DNA from: a virus
Direction: 5' to 3' (one strand)
DNA length: 27,003 bases
IMG/VR virus record: IMGVR_UViG_3300042475_000520
Span: 1 to 27,003 of that record
Each line of letters opens with the position of its first letter. Within the stretch, counting starts at the first letter, position 1. A model generated the notes under the pieces. That model was not told where the DNA came from. It saw nothing but the letters and a program-made list of their open reading frames with translations, and did no database searches. Of the stretch, positions 24,879 to 27,003 are shown one piece after another. Made by a program: the position numbers and the translations under genes.

Positions 24879-25036
24879 CCTAGTCCAATCATTCCAAGTA
24901 GTTTATTCACAATCTTATTTGACAAGTCATCAGGCAGGAACTGGAGAAACCCAAGTATCCACCAAGCAATGCACAATCGCACAAAAACTTTAAGAAACAG
25001 GTCAAATTGCTTTTGGTACTCATTCACCGCCCACAT
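24875..25036 (-). CDS. Small 53-aa membrane protein
   Basis: The frame encodes 53 residues with a hydrophobic stretch at about 11-34 (FDLFLKVFVRLCIAWWILGF, then LQFLP) and an amphipathic C-terminus. Its TGA overlaps the next start (ATGA at 24878-24875). Two starts are possible: ATG at 25036, where AGG touches the start codon, or GTG at 25027, which overlaps the previous stop (GTGA) and has AGGA 8 bases upstream. It fits a small holin-like or accessory lysis protein. Confidence 0.62.
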   Translation of the reverse strand: MWAVNEYQKQFDLFLKVFVRLCIAWWILGFLQFLPDDLSNKIVNKLLGMIGLG

Positions 25037-25524
25037 CCTGCTTTGCCGCATATATTTTGCAACTCAGTCAAGCCAAAAGCAATCAGCGTTACAAGAAAAA
25101 CAATTGCTAATCCAGCTACTAGGTAAACCGTCTGTTCTTCCTCGGCTTCCTTTTGCTTTTTCTCTTCAAGCCGTAGCGCCTTCATCTCTCGGGCATCTGC
25201 CAAGTCCATCGCGGCTTGTCGTGCTTTGATTTTGTTCCATACGTCAATCTTGCCTGTGGTCATAAAGAGCATCTTTAGCTCTTCTTCAAACGCTCTGGCT
25301 TGCTCAAGCACCATCTCAATCTGTAGCGCGGTTCCCATGTTAGAATTTTTCTTGGAACGCTTGGCCTCGATCATCGCTTTGGTAGCGGTGCTCCTAGCAT
25401 CAAACATCTTACCGATCATCGGGGCAAGACCACCTAAATCATTGGCAACCTTGCTGGCCTTCTTGACCATGCTGATGGCATTTTGCAACCCATCCAGTGC
25501 TGCTATGGGGTCTATTAAAATCAC
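25024..25524 (-). CDS. Coiled-coil protein with C-terminal membrane segment (unknown)
   Basis: About 166 residues: a hydrophobic N-terminal helix, a long charged helical region with MKALRLEEKKQKEAEEEQ, one membrane segment (TVYLVAGLAIVFLVTLIAFG) about 15 residues from the C-terminus, and a Cys-containing tail (NICGKAGCGR). I chose the GTG at 25524, which overlaps the previous stop (GTGA) with TGGAG about 6 bases upstream; a GTG at 25536 is the alternative. It could be a lysis or ejection accessory protein. No family is recognised. Confidence 0.68.
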   Translation of the reverse strand: MILIDPIAALDGLQNAISMVKKASKVANDLGGLAPMIGKMFDARSTATKAMIEAKRSKKNSNMGTALQIEMVLEQARAFEEELKMLFMTTGKIDVWNKIKARQAAMDLADAREMKALRLEEKKQKEAEEEQTVYLVAGLAIVFLVTLIAFGLTELQNICGKAGCGR

Positions 25525-25613
25525 GACAAACTCCACGCAATTATGTACGTGCCATAGATGACGAAGACCACTATACAGGTCGCCGCAATGAATGCTTCGA
25601 CCCAGTCCCGCAT
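25521..25613 (-). CDS. Tiny 30-aa membrane protein
   Basis: An ATG at 25613 opens a 30-codon frame ending in TGA at 25523-25521. It encodes MRDWVEAF, then a single hydrophobic segment (IAATCIVVFVIYGTYIIAW) and SLS. It fills the gap between its neighbours: it begins two bases after the upstream stop, and its stop overlaps the next start as GTGA. The packing and the clean membrane segment support it despite the size. It could be a holin-like or regulatory peptide. Confidence 0.5.
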   Translation of the reverse strand: MRDWVEAFIAATCIVVFVIYGTYIIAWSLS

Positions 25614-25615
25614 GA

Positions 25616-25957
25616 TTATGCGTTCAGTGCGTCCAAGCGACCCCATGCCCAGTCAGCGGCGGCAGAAGGATCAAAAGGAACAGTAGCTGTAGGATCGCCA
25701 AGGTTTGCTGGGTCAGGTTGTGTCCAGCTCGAACCCACTGTTGTCAAATACGCCAATAGGTCAGCTTTAGTTGCAATAGCTTCAGCGTCACCGATGTCAT
25801 CGGTTTCAGAAATGCCAACCATGACCATGTCACGGGGGCTAGGAGTTGCGGGGTCGCCAACCACAAACACACCACCAACGCCTTCAGCGTGTAGACAGAG
25901 GAATGTAGGGACTGTGCCGTCAGCGGCGAGGCGGTACTTAATGCAATGATGTGCCAT
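25616..25957 (-). CDS. Hypothetical 113-aa acidic protein
   Basis: I do not recognise this acidic protein. The first half is beta-strand-like (MAHHCIKYRL, VGGVFVVGDP) with VMVGISETDD; the second half holds a helix (AEAIATKADLLAYLTTV) and a Trp-containing end (AADWAWGRLDAL). It overlaps the glycosyltransferase end by 20 bases. A structural or accessory role is possible. Confidence 0.66.
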   Translation of the reverse strand: MAHHCIKYRLAADGTVPTFLCLHAEGVGGVFVVGDPATPSPRDMVMVGISETDDIGDAEAIATKADLLAYLTTVGSSWTQPDPANLGDPTATVPFDPSAAADWAWGRLDALNA

Positions 25958-26672
25958 TTAATGCTCCTTGTTGGGCATACTGCCCGTTGAAAAGATATGC
26001 TCCAAAGTGCCCGAGTTCGCACCAAGGTGCTGCCCAGACGGTTCCACCGTGTTCACGGTACAGGTGGCAGAAGTTGTAGTCCTCAGACAGAAGCTCGTGG
26101 TCGTAGTTCTGTACCTTGAAGTAATCGTACACCTTCTCACCTTTGGGGATAGTCACACCCCCGTTATCATACCAACCCACGTGAGGTTGTAGTTTTTCAA
26201 AAACATCGCGCCGGATCAACATGAAACCTGTACCAATGTGCTTGACTTGGAACGGCAGGTCAGGACTGATCATCTCATGTCCGTCCAGCTTGTTGATGTT
26301 GAAAATACCGGTGAGTTTTGACAGGTCTGGGTGGTTCAGAACAGCGCCCTGACGCACCTTGTCCCAGTTGACACCCTTCATAGGAACCGGACCACCGATG
26401 ATTCCCTTGTCAGCTTTGATCATTCGAGCAATGTCATTGGCTACGAACTTCTGGTCAGCGTCAATAAAAATCAAGTGGCTCGCGTCCGTCATCTGCATGA
26501 AGTGGTGAGCTATGGTGTTGCGACCGCGTTGTACTAGGCTCTCATTCCCCAAGAAGACGCAGGTCAGCTTGATGTTGTTCATCAAACACGCCTCCTTGAG
26601 CGCCAGCAGGGACTGTGCGTACTCGGTACACATCATCCCTCCGTAACATGGTGTGCCGACGACGAGGTGCAT
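25938..26672 (-). CDS. GT-A fold glycosyltransferase
   Basis: The 244-aa protein starts with VVGTPCYGG, has the metal-binding DxD in FIDADQKF (Asp71, Asp73), HIGTGFMLIRRDVF at 145-158, and SEDYNFCHLYREHGG at 196-210 with the catalytic Glu/Asp block, then a late His in GHFG. This is a GT-A fold family common in phage genomes. It may add sugar to a virion protein, to a host surface glycan or to the modified DNA base. The last is tempting because hmdU-derived bases can be glycosylated, but the gene is in the late operon and far from the modification cluster. It starts one base inside the upstream stop. Confidence 0.78.
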   Translation of the reverse strand: MHLVVGTPCYGGMMCTEYAQSLLALKEACLMNNIKLTCVFLGNESLVQRGRNTIAHHFMQMTDASHLIFIDADQKFVANDIARMIKADKGIIGGPVPMKGVNWDKVRQGAVLNHPDLSKLTGIFNINKLDGHEMISPDLPFQVKHIGTGFMLIRRDVFEKLQPHVGWYDNGGVTIPKGEKVYDYFKVQNYDHELLSEDYNFCHLYREHGGTVWAAPWCELGHFGAYLFNGQYAQQGALNGTSLH

Positions 26673-26983
26673 TATTTGCTCTCTAACTGCGGTGTGTTAG
26701 TCAGGGACGTAGCGTCAAAGACAGAGAAGCCGCGACGAGCAGCAAATGTCTCAGGGTCTTTTTCCCACTTGTCAGCACAAGCCTCTAGCCAGCGCATCGT
26801 CATCTCGTGCGTCGGCGCATTGCCGTTAGAGATTAATTGATTCTCCATGTTGAGATAAGCAAACACTTCAGCCTGAGCTTGAGCGGCGTTGATACCTAAG
26901 TCAAACAAATATATCAGGTTGCCTTCGTCAATCATGCCACTGCGTGAACGTGCGGCGTTTAAAGCCTGCTTCATACAGGTCAT
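26672..26983 (-). CDS. Hypothetical 103-aa protein
   Basis: I do not recognise this protein. It is mostly helical with a Trp-rich middle (MRWLEACADKWEKDPETF) and no catalytic or membrane motif. The start near the window edge is uncertain: the ATG at 26983 and an internal Met three codons later are both possible. Its stop overlaps the glycosyltransferase start by one base (TAATG). Confidence 0.62.
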   Translation of the reverse strand: MTCMKQALNAARSRSGMIDEGNLIYLFDLGINAAQAQAEVFAYLNMENQLISNGNAPTHEMTMRWLEACADKWEKDPETFAARRGFSVFDATSLTNTPQLESK

Positions 26984-27003
26984 GATGTGATAACGAGACT
27001 CTT

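Overview
This window is part of a tailed-phage (Caudoviricetes) genome, probably a podovirus-like phage of a Gram-negative bacterium. There is no ribosomal, housekeeping or insertion-sequence gene. Genes are packed with 1-20 bp overlaps. The left 11.4 kb reads rightward and holds nucleotide, DNA-modification, replication and recombination genes. The right 15.5 kb reads leftward and holds virion, ejection, tail and lysis genes. The two arms converge at about 11.43 kb on one hairpin terminator. Portal, terminase and capsid genes are not seen and presumably lie outside. A P22 gp10-like tail protein, an adaptor and three large Ala/Gly/Gln-rich internal proteins, with no tape-measure gene, point to a short-tailed virion. 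The host cannot be named from this sequence.

Left arm, 0.3-5.6 kb: the notable part is a compact cluster that looks like a thymidine hypermodification pathway. It encodes a fold-type II PLP enzyme, an alpha-glutamyl/putrescinyl-thymine pyrophosphorylase-like protein (the amino acid:DNA transferase group), a 5-hydroxymethyl-dU DNA kinase-like P-loop protein, a protein of the family found as the helical domain of such kinases, and a thymidylate-synthase homologue best read as a dUMP hydroxymethylase. The proposed flow is dUMP to hmdUMP, incorporation as hmdU, phosphorylation of hmdU in DNA, displacement of the phosphate by an amino acid or amine, and PLP-dependent trimming. After a promoter overlapped by a 9-bp-arm palindrome come an HD phosphohydrolase (possibly clearing a competing nucleotide) and a DUF3310 protein.

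Left arm, 5.6-11.4 kb: a compact family B DNA polymerase with proofreading, a RecA-like (Sak4-type) ATPase, a DUF669 ssDNA-binding-type protein, a Cas4-like Fe-S nuclease and a RuvC-like resolvase form a replication and recombination module. Four small unknown genes follow.

Right arm, read leftward from 27.0 kb: an unknown protein, a GT-A glycosyltransferase, small unknown or membrane proteins, then a lysis set (membrane protein, GH108 endolysin, 3-TM holin). A second promoter-like site with its own palindrome lies at 23.28 kb. After it come the adaptor, a fibre-like protein, the tail stabilization protein with an inserted Ig-like domain, a small tryptophan-repeat protein and four large ejection/internal virion proteins, ending at the terminator. 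No gene-free stretch exceeds 100 bases. No tRNA, CRISPR array, insertion sequence or attachment site was found.
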